Source of the DNA: JAVVEG01 sp041751425
GTDB lineage: Bacteria; Pseudomonadota; Gammaproteobacteria; Pseudomonadales; Pseudohongiellaceae
Assembly (NCBI GenBank): GCA_041751425.1
Contig: JBGSXL010000011.1
Span: forward strand, 248,001 to 312,000
Reading direction: 5' to 3'
DNA length: 64,000 nt
The position numbers and the translations under genes are program-made. The notes below the pieces were generated by a model, which saw only the letters and a program-made list of their open reading frames with translations, was not told where the DNA came from and ran no database searches. Below, in pieces: positions 51,624 through 60,165 of the stretch (positions within the stretch are counted from its first letter, which is position 1; every line of letters starts with the position of its first letter).

Positions 51624-52484
51624 ATGAAATTGATGCAGGACAGACAGATCAACATCGGACGTTTGATCATCAATATCCATGTCCCTATTTTACTTTGTGT
51701 CTTGCTGTCGGTTTCCATGTTTATCAATCTGGGTTTCTGGCAATTGAGCCGTGCGGCTGAAAAACGTCAAATGCAACGCGACGCCCAGGAGCAGATGCTG
51801 GCTGATCCTGTCTCCATTGAAAGTCTGGTGTCTCAGGTTATAGAGTCACCTGTGGAAGCTACACAGAGCGTCGACGCCAATTGGTCTTTAAATAACCGTC
51901 GCGTATCCCTGCAGGGAGAGTATCTGAACAATGCTTCGTTTCTGGTGGTTTTCCAGTTTTTTCAGGGGCAACCGGGATTCGAGTTGATCAGTCCCTTTCG
52001 TTTGGCTTCAGACAACACTCTGGTGCTGGTTAGTCGGGGCTGGATTGCGCCGGGACCCGGCGCTGACAGTATTCCAACAGTGCAGGCTGTTGCGGGTGAG
52101 CAGAATCTAGCGGGGCAAATTCATGTGCCACTGGAGCCCACAACTGTCAGTCAGATTGAAGAACGTGCCTGGCCAATCCGGTTGCGTCGCATGCATGTGC
52201 CGCAGGCCGAACAACTGTTGGGTGAAGCATTGTTTCCCTATGTCGTGCGGCTGGACGCAGGCTCACCAGGTTTAGGTGCCAGGCACTGGCCTACGGTCAA
52301 TATCAGCACCCGCAGCAACATGGGCTATGCGCTGCAGTGGTTCTTTTTTGCGCTTGCCACATTGGTTATCAGTTTGCTGATGAGCAGCAATGTGATCCAA
52401 CTGTGGAAGGAAAAATCAGATAGACAACCTGCTAACGGAACTACTAACGGGACTACTAACGAAACTACATCTAACATTGAATGA
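51624..52484 (+). CDS. SURF1-family cytochrome oxidase assembly protein
   Basis: The 286-residue protein has the SURF1 layout: an N-terminal membrane segment (about 19-39) followed by LGFWQLSRAAEKR, a periplasmic domain with GFELISPFRL, VLVSRGWI, and a C-terminal segment that begins HWPTVN and MGYALQWFFFALA. SURF1 helps insert haem a into cytochrome oxidase. No cox genes are adjacent. The C-terminal tail holds three four-residue repeats (NGTT, NGTT, NETT) encoded by 12-base units. Start at 51624 follows GGCGG; nearby alternatives exist. Confidence 0.85.
   Translation: MKLMQDRQINIGRLIINIHVPILLCVLLSVSMFINLGFWQLSRAAEKRQMQRDAQEQMLADPVSIESLVSQVIESPVEATQSVDANWSLNNRRVSLQGEYLNNASFLVVFQFFQGQPGFELISPFRLASDNTLVLVSRGWIAPGPGADSIPTVQAVAGEQNLAGQIHVPLEPTTVSQIEERAWPIRLRRMHVPQAEQLLGEALFPYVVRLDAGSPGLGARHWPTVNISTRSNMGYALQWFFFALATLVISLLMSSNVIQLWKEKSDRQPANGTTNGTTNETTSNIE
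52434..52469 (+). repeat. Three 12-base in-frame repeats at the SURF1 gene end
   Basis: Units beginning AACGGAACTACT, AACGGGACTACT and AACGAAACTACA follow one another, encoding NGTT, NGTT and NETT. A copy-number change would alter the tail by four residues without a frameshift. Confidence 0.85.
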
Positions 52485-52491
52485 GCAGTTG

Positions 52492-52521
52492 TTATTCTGA
52501 GTTTGATTAACTCTGTATAAT
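52492..52521 (+). promoter_or_regulatory. Candidate promoter of the RLAN ATP-grasp gene
   Basis: A perfect -10 TATAAT at 52516-52521 has a TTATTC 18 bases upstream (52492-52497), 40 bases before the ATG of the ligase gene. It lies just after the SURF1 stop, suggesting that the ligase has its own promoter. Confidence 0.45.
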
Positions 52522-52560
52522 GCCTGAAAATCACAAACTGACTTCCGGTACAAGGCCAAC

Positions 52561-54027
52561 ATGTCCAATATTTATCTTGTCGTTGATGATCTGAAACTCT
52601 GGAAACACGCACTGCCAACCGATGCTGTTATCAGTTTCGACACCTATCTGCATGAACACCCCATCAAGGGACAGAAGAAAACCCGCATCATCAATCTGTG
52701 CGATACAGATCGTTATCTGAGTAAAGGTTATTACTGCTCGCTGCTTGCGGAAGCCCGAGACCACAAGGTCCTGCCGCCGGTAAATACCCTTAACGATCTG
52801 AGCACCAAGCAACTTTATCTGTTGCAGGTTAGTGAAATGCTGGCGCAACTCAATAAGGAAGGACTGGCAGGCTCCGATGACGGCATCACCTTCAAGATCT
52901 ACTTCGGCCGCACCGCGCTGCCGGAATTAAAACTTTTGGCAAGGCGTCTGTTCGAACGGTTTCCCTGTCCCATTCTGGCAGTGACTCTGATGTGGCGACA
53001 ATCATGGCAGATTCACACCATTGATACCGCGGCTTACAGCGAACTTAGCGATACAGAGTTGACCGATTTCATGGCCGCACTGGAGAAATTCACCCAGAGT
53101 TTGTGGCGCAATCCGCGCAGCAGCAAAGCCAGCCGCTGGGATATGGCAATTCTGGTCAATCCCAATGAGCCCCTGCCGCCCAGTGACGCCAAGGCTTTGA
53201 AGCGCATGGAGCGCGCGGCGACCAAAGTCGGGTTTCATGTCGAGTTTATTCAGGCGAAAGACTACGCCAGGCTGGGTGAATATGATGCTTTGTTTATTCG
53301 CGAAACTACTGCGATTGATCATCACACCTATCGTTTTTCGCGCAAGGCGCAGATAGAAGGTTTGGTGGTCATGGACGATCCTACTTCCATCCTGCGCTGC
53401 TGCAATAAAGTGTTTTTGCACGATGCTTTCAGTTACAGCGGCGTGCCCACGTTGAAAACCAAAATCGTTTCCAGCAGCAAGGCCTCGGATATCGACGACA
53501 TCGAAACCATGTTTGGGTATCCGGTGGTGTTGAAGATACCCAATGGTGCTTTTTCCGTGGGTGTGATGAAAGCCGAGAATCGCGATGAGCTGAAGAAAAT
53601 GCTCACCGATCTTCTGAGTAAATCCGCTCTGATTCTGGCGCAGGAATATTTGTACACAGAATACGATTGGCGCATTGGCATTCTCAACAACCGTCCGCTG
53701 TTTGCCTGCCGTTATTTTATGGCGAAGGGTCATTGGCAGATATACGATCATGGCGACGGCCGTATTTCTCCCGGAGGCTGGGAAACCCTGCCCACGTATG
53801 AGGTACCGAAAATCGTATTGGATGCATCATTGAAAGCCGCACGCATAATAGGTGATGGCTTTTATGGCATCGATCTGAAACAGCAGGGCAATAAAGTGTA
53901 TGTGATTGAGGTTAATGATAACCCCAGTCTCGAGCACGAGGTTGAGGATGCGTTTATTGGCGATGAGCTGTATATGCAGATCATGAGCGAGTTTGCGCGA
54001 CGACTTGAGAATCGGGGTCGCGATTGA
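52561..54027 (+). CDS. RimK-like ATP-grasp ligase with RLAN-type N-terminal domain
   Basis: The 488-residue protein has an N-terminal alpha/beta region (about 1-150: YLVVDDLKLWKHALP, RIINLCDTDRYLSKGYYCSLLAEARDH) typical of the RLAN domain found in front of RimK-like ATP-grasps. A linker region follows (about 150-280), then an ATP-grasp domain (about 280-480) with GYPVVLKIPNGAFSVGVMKA, LAQEYLYTEYDWRIGI and the metal-binding VIEVNDNPSLEHEVED. Such enzymes join a carboxylate to an amine using ATP. The acceptor is unknown. It faces the C39-GNAT/DUF2817 operon with 11 bases between stops, an association I recall from the amidoligase literature. Confidence 0.87.
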   Translation: MSNIYLVVDDLKLWKHALPTDAVISFDTYLHEHPIKGQKKTRIINLCDTDRYLSKGYYCSLLAEARDHKVLPPVNTLNDLSTKQLYLLQVSEMLAQLNKEGLAGSDDGITFKIYFGRTALPELKLLARRLFERFPCPILAVTLMWRQSWQIHTIDTAAYSELSDTELTDFMAALEKFTQSLWRNPRSSKASRWDMAILVNPNEPLPPSDAKALKRMERAATKVGFHVEFIQAKDYARLGEYDALFIRETTAIDHHTYRFSRKAQIEGLVVMDDPTSILRCCNKVFLHDAFSYSGVPTLKTKIVSSSKASDIDDIETMFGYPVVLKIPNGAFSVGVMKAENRDELKKMLTDLLSKSALILAQEYLYTEYDWRIGILNNRPLFACRYFMAKGHWQIYDHGDGRISPGGWETLPTYEVPKIVLDASLKAARIIGDGFYGIDLKQQGNKVYVIEVNDNPSLEHEVEDAFIGDELYMQIMSEFARRLENRGRD

Positions 54028-54038
54028 GATTGTAGAAA

Positions 54039-55145
54039 TTACAAGCGAATGATAACGGCGGTACGCAGCTTGTTTTGCCCAAACTGTGACATGCGGTGGA
54101 AATCCTGACGTGCTATTGGCAAATCCTCGCAATCCAATCCTGTTTGTTCTTCCAGAGACGGGTCGGGATCATTCACATACATGCATTCACTGTCGATGGC
54201 CGTAACCGTAACCCAGTGCGGCGCTTTTTTGTGGTCAAGCTGATAACTGCTCACCAATACCAGTACCATAGCGCCTTGTGTAATGTGCTGTTCAATATCC
54301 TGTTGCCTGATGTCCTGGTGATAAATCTTCACTTTTTCGTCAGCAGCCTGTTCCACAAACTGGTGATGCACCAAAGAAATGATGTGCTTTTTTTCAGCGC
54401 TGCGCACTCCTTCCAAAAATAGCGGCCCGGTCTGATTGATGAAAACTTCAGCCTTGAACCCGCGCCGTTTGGCTGCCAACGCCAGACCAATCGGGTGACA
54501 ACCACCATGCCCGGATGTCATGAAAATCGTCGTGGCTTCACGCCAGATGTCCAGCTCCAACTCTTTTGTTGGTTTAAACTTCTTCTTTAAAGCCGCCATC
54601 GCCATCATCAGGGATGCGGGGCCGCACGTAAAACCTGTTGACTGCTGGTACCACGGCACTGTGTATCCGCTTCGACTTTTTGGTTTGTCGCGAATCAGCT
54701 TTTGCATACGTAAAGCGTCGCGGTGGTCTTCGTAATAATCTTCATAAGTGCCAAATGCCACATATCCAGCGTTCTTGTACATCTGGATGGCGGCAACGTT
54801 GTCTTGTGCTACTTCCAGGCGCATAATCAGACGGCCGCGGTTGGCAGCAGCAGTCTCCAATGCCAGCAATAATTGCTTGCCCAGACCAGTGCCACGTGTC
54901 TCGGTCGACACTGCTATCGAGTACAAACGCGCAAGTCTTGTAGCGCCATGAAAAAGCACCAGTCCATAACCAACGAGATCGCCGTCGATTTCAGCAACCA
55001 GAAACTCGCGATTTTTTGCCTGAATCCAATGGCGTAACCGACGTCTGCTCAGGCGGTCAGTATCGAAACTGGCATGTTCCAGAGTTCTTAAGGGTTCCAG
55101 GTCATCTTCTATCACCGATCTGATAACAACGCGTTTGCCACTCAT
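54039..55145 (-). CDS. GNAT acetyltransferase fused to C39-type cysteine peptidase
   Basis: The 368-residue protein has two parts. Residues 1-155 are a RimI-like GNAT (RLYSIAVSTETRGTGLGKQLL, MRLEVAQDNVAAIQMYKNAGY). Residues 160-368 are a papain-fold C39-like domain with WYQQSTGFTCGPASLM (Cys174), PHWVTVTAID (His310) and YVNDPDPS (Asp326). There is no transporter domain, so it is not a bacteriocin exporter. The domain may cleave or transfer an amide while the GNAT acylates an amine. The ATG at 55145 overlaps the stop of the upstream DUF2817 gene by four bases, indicating coupling. It is the last gene of the operon. Confidence 0.88.
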   Translation of the reverse strand: MSGKRVVIRSVIEDDLEPLRTLEHASFDTDRLSRRRLRHWIQAKNREFLVAEIDGDLVGYGLVLFHGATRLARLYSIAVSTETRGTGLGKQLLLALETAAANRGRLIMRLEVAQDNVAAIQMYKNAGYVAFGTYEDYYEDHRDALRMQKLIRDKPKSRSGYTVPWYQQSTGFTCGPASLMMAMAALKKKFKPTKELELDIWREATTIFMTSGHGGCHPIGLALAAKRRGFKAEVFINQTGPLFLEGVRSAEKKHIISLVHHQFVEQAADEKVKIYHQDIRQQDIEQHITQGAMVLVLVSSYQLDHKKAPHWVTVTAIDSECMYVNDPDPSLEEQTGLDCEDLPIARQDFHRMSQFGQNKLRTAVIIRL

Positions 55146-56281
55146 GCACCGAACCCCGTAAGCGTCTGATCTACCACCTGCCTGGCACGTTGCAATACGC
55201 TGTGACGCCACCAGGGGTCAGCGGGGCAGAAATGTTCCAGGAGGCGCTGTCTGTGAGCATCCCAAAGTTCATCATCCATGCCGGATGGTGTTTGTTTCGT
55301 CCAGAACTGATGATCTTCAATCAGATCATTGAACAAGGCATCGGTAGAATAGGTGCCGAATTCCAGGGTCAGGTAACAACTGTTGTCATTCATGATGGCA
55401 TGCCATGCATAGTCCGCCAGGCCGGTCTTGGGAACGGAAGATGACGTGCCCAGAGCTGGTTCTGTGATTCCGGCTCCAAAGAGGCGTTTAGCTTGAATTG
55501 CCCCCGCGGAACCTGGTGGATGATCGCAAATCAATTCGCCATAACCCCAGGGGCCCAGACCGCTATGCAGGTCGAGTACAACCAGATCTCGTTGTGCCAA
55601 TGTATAGCGCTGAAAAAGATCCAGGGTAACCTTGTGGCCATGATTCGGCGCAGTGCCACCATAGAACGGCCCGGTGGGATCAATATACTGGCCACCACTC
55701 AATGCGATTTCATAGTCACGGCGGCCCAGTTTCTGGGCAAGTTCTGCCAACGCTCTATTACGCTTGTCCGTATTCATCTCGATTAATAACGGTCTGACTT
55801 TTTCATAGTTCGGGTTAGCGGGCAACGGTCTGGCAAAATCAACGAAGTGGCGGTTCAGATCAATGCCATTCTCATCACACCGCCGGTACCACGCGAAACC
55901 CCAGGGTGTCATCGCATGTACAAAAAGAAAAGCTGTTGATTCCAGCGTGGCGTGTTCGGGCAATTGCATGATGTGTGATAACAACATGTGTTGTATGGCG
56001 CTGCCTGCATAACCTTCAATGCCATGCGTGCCGCTCAGTAAAACGACAACCTGAGTCGCGTTCGGGTTTCCCAGCCAGAAGCTGTCTGTGGCCAATGGGC
56101 GTTTATCCGGGCTGCTCAGAGGGTGCGGATAAATATGCTGTTGATAGTATTCAGCTGCCAGATGATCATGCTGTGCCTTATGACAAACCGCGTTCACCAG
56201 ATTGAGCCATGCATCACGCGCCATCGCGTAAGTACTGGAGAAGTGCGGTTGGCATTCTTCAACATTAAGCCAGACTGACAT
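55142..56281 (-). CDS. DUF2817 zinc-peptidase/deacylase-like protein (M14 fold)
   Basis: The 379-residue protein matches DUF2817, a branch of the M14 carboxypeptidase/aspartoacylase superfamily. LLSGTHGIEGYAGS supplies His86 and Glu89 for zinc, GIDLNRHFVDF contains Asn143-Arg144 for a carboxylate, and LDLHSGLGPWGYGE supplies a likely third metal ligand and active-site residues. It should remove an acyl or amino-acid group from a small amide. I start at the ATG at 56281, eight bases after AGGAG; a GTG one codon earlier is possible. It is coupled to the C39-GNAT gene and divergent from the FAD-S9 fusion. Confidence 0.87.
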   Translation of the reverse strand: MSVWLNVEECQPHFSSTYAMARDAWLNLVNAVCHKAQHDHLAAEYYQQHIYPHPLSSPDKRPLATDSFWLGNPNATQVVVLLSGTHGIEGYAGSAIQHMLLSHIMQLPEHATLESTAFLFVHAMTPWGFAWYRRCDENGIDLNRHFVDFARPLPANPNYEKVRPLLIEMNTDKRNRALAELAQKLGRRDYEIALSGGQYIDPTGPFYGGTAPNHGHKVTLDLFQRYTLAQRDLVVLDLHSGLGPWGYGELICDHPPGSAGAIQAKRLFGAGITEPALGTSSSVPKTGLADYAWHAIMNDNSCYLTLEFGTYSTDALFNDLIEDHQFWTKQTPSGMDDELWDAHRQRLLEHFCPADPWWRHSVLQRARQVVDQTLTGFGA

Positions 56282-56463
56282 CACTCACTCTCCTATTGCG
56301 GGTTCAGCAAAACAACAGCGATCTCAGCGCTTCTCTATATCCAGCGTGACGCCGATCTTGCTGTCCTCTCATGTCTGCAACTGTGAGTATGCCATAGATT
56401 CCTCCCGTGCGAATCTGTGGCATACTCATTTGTCGCTGCAACCCCAACACAACGGAATCTCTG

Positions 56464-59400
56464 ATGAAACACCTGGTTCTCCTGGGCGGTGGACATGCCC
56501 ACCTTTTTGTACTGGAACTTCTGGCAAAGCAGAAACCTGATGAATTACAGGTGACGCTGGTGAGCCCCTCACGCTGGCATTATTACTCCGGCATGCTACC
56601 CGGTTGGATGGCGACTCACTATTCTCTGGATGCATGCAGAATTGATCTGCTGCCACTCGCACATGCTGCCGGCGTTGAATTGCTGGAGACATTCGCGTGC
56701 AATCTGGATGCGAACTCACAAACCGTGACTCTGCAAAGTGGGCAGACTTTGCACTTCGATCTGTTGTCGCTGGACACGGGAAGCGAAACTGTTGCTGCAG
56801 CATTGAGTGGCCTCGGTGACAAATTGGTGACTATTAAACCGCTTGCTACTTTTATCCAGCAATGGACGCGAATCAAAAAGGCGGCCACGAATAAACCTGA
56901 TTTCCATCTGCTTGTAGTTGGCGGTGGTGCCGGCGGCGTCGAACTGGCATTCGCCGCGCGTCAGACATTAACGCAACAATCTGAAAGCAGACACAGCAAT
57001 GACAAACCAAGAGTCAGTCTGATTGCAGGAACAGCAGGATTACTGCCCGGTTACACAGAAAAAGTGCGCCAGCGCGTATCGCAAACGATGACGCATCTTG
57101 ATATCGCGATTGTGACGCAGGATGCCAGTGGTATCGAAGTCGGTGTGCTGCTGGCTGATGGTATGCGCCTGCAGGCTGATGCAGTGATTGCCGCAACCGG
57201 CGCTTCAGCACCAGACTGGTTGCATGAATCAGGATTGCAATTGGATGACGATGGATTTGTGCAAGTTGATGCCTGTCATCGCAGCATCTCTCATGCCAAT
57301 ATTTTTGCAGCAGGAGATGTCTGCTCTCGCGAAGATAGTGACCTGCCAGTGAACGGTTTGCAACGCTCCGGTGTGCATGCGGTGCGCGCGGGTCCCGTGT
57401 TAGCGGATAATCTGTTGGCGGCTTTACAGGAAAGTAGCCTGCGCCCGTACAAGCCTCGCAGCAATGTGTTGTATCTGCTTTCCTGTGGTAATAAGTCTGC
57501 CATATCAGCGTGGGGTAAATGGAGCGCGCAGGGCGCATGGGTGTGGCGCTGGAAAGACTATATTGATCGCGCTTTCATTCGCCGCTTTACGGTAGCGCCA
57601 CAGTACGGGCACTGGCCATCATCACTTACTGCAGAGAAAGTCTTCCAGGCCAGTGAAAGTATCAGCTATTTACGAACGTGCGCGCATGGAATTTTCTTCC
57701 TCCTTTCATTGCCCGGCGAGAATAATTGTCTTGCTTTGATGCATCGCTCTGTTGCCGGAAAAATTACACGAGTATCGCCAACGGGTATAAACGTGCGTTC
57801 TCGTTTGCAGGAGTATGGCGGTTTGCCATATACATTTACCGATGACACCGTTTTCTATTGCAATTTCCGTGATCAACGCATCATGCGACAGGCATTTGAT
57901 CAGTTAACGGGGAGTGTTGGGGACTGTGTTCTGTTTGGCCCACCGGAATCGGTGAAAGCAGACCTTTTACGTTATGCGGATTTTATCGTGGACAATAATC
58001 GCAATCGCCTGATCTGTGTACGCGAAGATCATCGCGGCGATGACAAGGAACCTGTCAACGCGCTGGTAGCGATTGACATGCAAACCGGTGGCGAGGGTGA
58101 AATACTTTTCGCAGGAACCGATTTCGTTGCTTCACCGGCATTGTCAACCGATGGCAGGCTTCTGGCTTTCCAGACCTGGTCCCATCCCAATATGCCCTGG
58201 GACATCACGCAGATTCGCATCGCAGAGTTGAACGCGACAGGATGTATTGTCAGTATGCGCCAGGTCGCACAGGACCAGGTCGCACAGGAAGGGGAGGTAG
58301 CGATGGTGCAGCCTGCATTCAATGCGAACGGTGATCTGTATTTCATCGCTGACTGGTCGGACTGGTGGAATCTCTATCGTGTTGAGGCCAAAGAATTAGC
58401 CGGTGATTGCAAGGCAGTAGAAGTGTTGCCAATGGCAGCTGAGTTTTGTGGCGCTCAGTGGCAACTGGGCATGCGCAACTACGATTTTCTGGATGACGAT
58501 AATCTCGTTGTCTCTATCAACCGCGATTGTTTCTGGGAGTTGGCCAGTATCAAAACCAGCACACGCGAATTGAAAATTCTGGAGTCCGGGTTAGGTTTAC
58601 TGGAAAACCTTAATTGCCGGAACGGCAAAGTATATTACACAGCCGCCTCAGCCACGGAAGTGGCGTCATTGCGTGAGAGAAGCATCGAAAGCAATGAAGA
58701 GCACAGACTTTTCACTTGCAGCAGATCTGATGGGTTGGATGTGCGCGACATTTCTGTGCCGGAACATATCACTTACCCTACCACCGACAGTGAAGTTGCA
58801 CACGGCATGTATTATGCGCCTTTGAATGCTGCCTGCGTGGCTCCCTCCGATACATTGCCTCCGTTACTGGTGCTGGTACACGGTGGGCCAACAGGAAATG
58901 CCCGTGTTGCGTTCAATCCGGCAGTGCAGTTCTGGACATCGCGCGGATTTGCCGTTCTGGATATAAACCACCGGGGCAGTACTGGCTATGGGCGTAAATT
59001 TCGGCACCGACTGTATGGCGATTGGGGGGTGGTGGATGTTGCCGATGTGGATAGTGCCGTGTGTTATTTGATTGCCAGTGAAAAAGTGGATGCTGACAAG
59101 ATTGCCATTCGCGGGGGCAGTGCAGGTGGCTACGTGGTACTGGCCACCCTGGCAAAAAGTGAACTGTTTAGTGCGGGGGTGAGTTACTACGGTGTCTGCG
59201 ATCTGGAAATGCTGGCCAAAGATACACACAAGTTCGAATCGCGCTATCTGGATCAATTGATAGGGCCATACCCGGCAGCTCGACAGGTATATCTGGACAG
59301 ATCGCCGTTGTATCAGATTGATGGCATCAAGGCCGCGGTATTGTTGCTGCAGGGGCAGGAGGACAAGGTGGTGCCACCGAATCAGGCAGAAGCTATTTAC

Positions 59401-59535
59401 GAGAAGCTGCGTCAGAGAAACCCGGCAACGCGCTATCTGAGTTTTGCTGATGAAGGACACGGATTCCGCAAACCGCAGAATCAGATCGCTGCTCTGGATA
59501 CGGAACTGGCGTTCTATCAGGCGAATCTGTTGTAA
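56464..59535 (+). CDS. Fusion of SelD-partner-type FAD oxidoreductase and S9 prolyl-oligopeptidase
   Basis: This 1023-residue protein joins two complete enzymes. Residues 1 to about 375 are an NDH-2-like FAD/NAD(P) oxidoreductase: GGGHAH at 8-13, a second Rossmann VVGGGAGGVELAF, FAAGDVC and KDYIDRAFIRRF at its end. They resemble the TIGR03169 family, usually found in front of SelD. Residues about 380-1023 are a full S9 serine peptidase: YGHWPSSLTAEKV start, propeller domain, then HGGPTGNARV, GGSAGG with Ser886, Asp967 (QEDKVVP) and His999 (DEGHGF). The junction is tight, with only a few linker residues and no stop. I see no signal peptide. The start at 56464 precedes the FAD motif directly; an in-frame ATG 57 bases upstream adds nothing recognisable. 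Confidence 0.9.
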   Translation: MKHLVLLGGGHAHLFVLELLAKQKPDELQVTLVSPSRWHYYSGMLPGWMATHYSLDACRIDLLPLAHAAGVELLETFACNLDANSQTVTLQSGQTLHFDLLSLDTGSETVAAALSGLGDKLVTIKPLATFIQQWTRIKKAATNKPDFHLLVVGGGAGGVELAFAARQTLTQQSESRHSNDKPRVSLIAGTAGLLPGYTEKVRQRVSQTMTHLDIAIVTQDASGIEVGVLLADGMRLQADAVIAATGASAPDWLHESGLQLDDDGFVQVDACHRSISHANIFAAGDVCSREDSDLPVNGLQRSGVHAVRAGPVLADNLLAALQESSLRPYKPRSNVLYLLSCGNKSAISAWGKWSAQGAWVWRWKDYIDRAFIRRFTVAPQYGHWPSSLTAEKVFQASESISYLRTCAHGIFFLLSLPGENNCLALMHRSVAGKITRVSPTGINVRSRLQEYGGLPYTFTDDTVFYCNFRDQRIMRQAFDQLTGSVGDCVLFGPPESVKADLLRYADFIVDNNRNRLICVREDHRGDDKEPVNALVAIDMQTGGEGEILFAGTDFVASPALSTDGRLLAFQTWSHPNMPWDITQIRIAELNATGCIVSMRQVAQDQVAQEGEVAMVQPAFNANGDLYFIADWSDWWNLYRVEAKELAGDCKAVEVLPMAAEFCGAQWQLGMRNYDFLDDDNLVVSINRDCFWELASIKTSTRELKILESGLGLLENLNCRNGKVYYTAASATEVASLRERSIESNEEHRLFTCSRSDGLDVRDISVPEHITYPTTDSEVAHGMYYAPLNAACVAPSDTLPPLLVLVHGGPTGNARVAFNPAVQFWTSRGFAVLDINHRGSTGYGRKFRHRLYGDWGVVDVADVDSAVCYLIASEKVDADKIAIRGGSAGGYVVLATLAKSELFSAGVSYYGVCDLEMLAKDTHKFESRYLDQLIGPYPAARQVYLDRSPLYQIDGIKAAVLLLQGQEDKVVPPNQAEAIYEKLRQRNPATRYLSFADEGHGFRKPQNQIAALDTELAFYQANLL
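58261..58290 (+). repeat. 15-base tandem duplication inside the FAD-S9 gene
   Basis: Two adjacent 15-base units differing at the last base encode QVAQD and QVAQE (residues 600-609) in the propeller region. This looks like a recent slippage duplication that keeps the frame. Confidence 0.85.
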
Positions 59536-59625
59536 TTACTGCCGCGGTAGTCATTGCCATGCCAGCGTGATAAGCGCATGCTTATGGAATGTGGATTTGC
59601 CTTGTCATTGATGGAGGAACTTAAA

Positions 59626-60153
59626 ATGAATAACCGTTTAGGTAATGGAAATGTAGATGTAGATAGCTCAATACAAAAGCTGTTGTGTGTAATAGCACTG
59701 CCATTTTTGCTGGTCGCATGCGGGAGCGAAGAAGTAGAAGAGACACGTTTACCTATCAGTCTCAACGAAGTGATGGTCGCTCTGGTCAATCAGGCCGCTG
59801 ATCCTCTCTGGACTGCCACCTGGAACAATCCACAGACTGAAAGAGATTGGCGTGAGCTTGAGCGTCTTGCTTACCAGGTGCAACTAGGTGGCGCAATGCT
59901 GAAAATACCCGGTACCGGTCCGTTGGATGACGCCTGGACTGATCACCCGCAATGGCAGGAATATGCGGAACAAATGAGTCAGGACGGTGCTGCTGCCGTG
60001 AGATCTGTGCGCAGCCGCGACCTGACATTGATGGGTAATGTTGGCGCTGGGCTGGTCGAAACCTGTGAAGCCTGCCACCGTACGTTCAAGCCGGATCTGC
60101 CAACCATGGACATGTTCGGTGAGTTGTCACCCCTGCCATCGGTTTCTTTATAG
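59626..60153 (+). CDS. Lipoprotein c-type cytochrome with C-terminal haem motif
   Basis: The 175-residue protein has a lipoprotein signal with lipobox LVAC (Cys32) after an unusually long polar N-region. A helical body follows, then a single CEACH haem-binding motif (Cys147, Cys150, His151) near the C-terminus, followed by RTFKPDLP. The C-terminal haem site and the four-helix-like body recall cytochrome c' (class II). The protein is likely anchored in the periplasm and may bind small gases or pass electrons. The start at 59626 follows GGAGGAA; an in-frame ATG 72 bases upstream is less likely. Confidence 0.8.
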   Translation: MNNRLGNGNVDVDSSIQKLLCVIALPFLLVACGSEEVEETRLPISLNEVMVALVNQAADPLWTATWNNPQTERDWRELERLAYQVQLGGAMLKIPGTGPLDDAWTDHPQWQEYAEQMSQDGAAAVRSVRSRDLTLMGNVGAGLVETCEACHRTFKPDLPTMDMFGELSPLPSVSL

Positions 60154-60165
60154 AAACAAATAAAC

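Noticed and set aside
53002..53751. 249-codon open frame on the minus strand
   Set aside because: Antisense to the RLAN ATP-grasp gene, whose motifs are intact; no recognisable domain.
56464..57610. Reading the oxidoreductase as part of a selenium (SelD) locus
   Set aside because: No SelD, SelA, SelB or tRNA-Sec gene is present; the partner domain is clearly an S9 peptidase.
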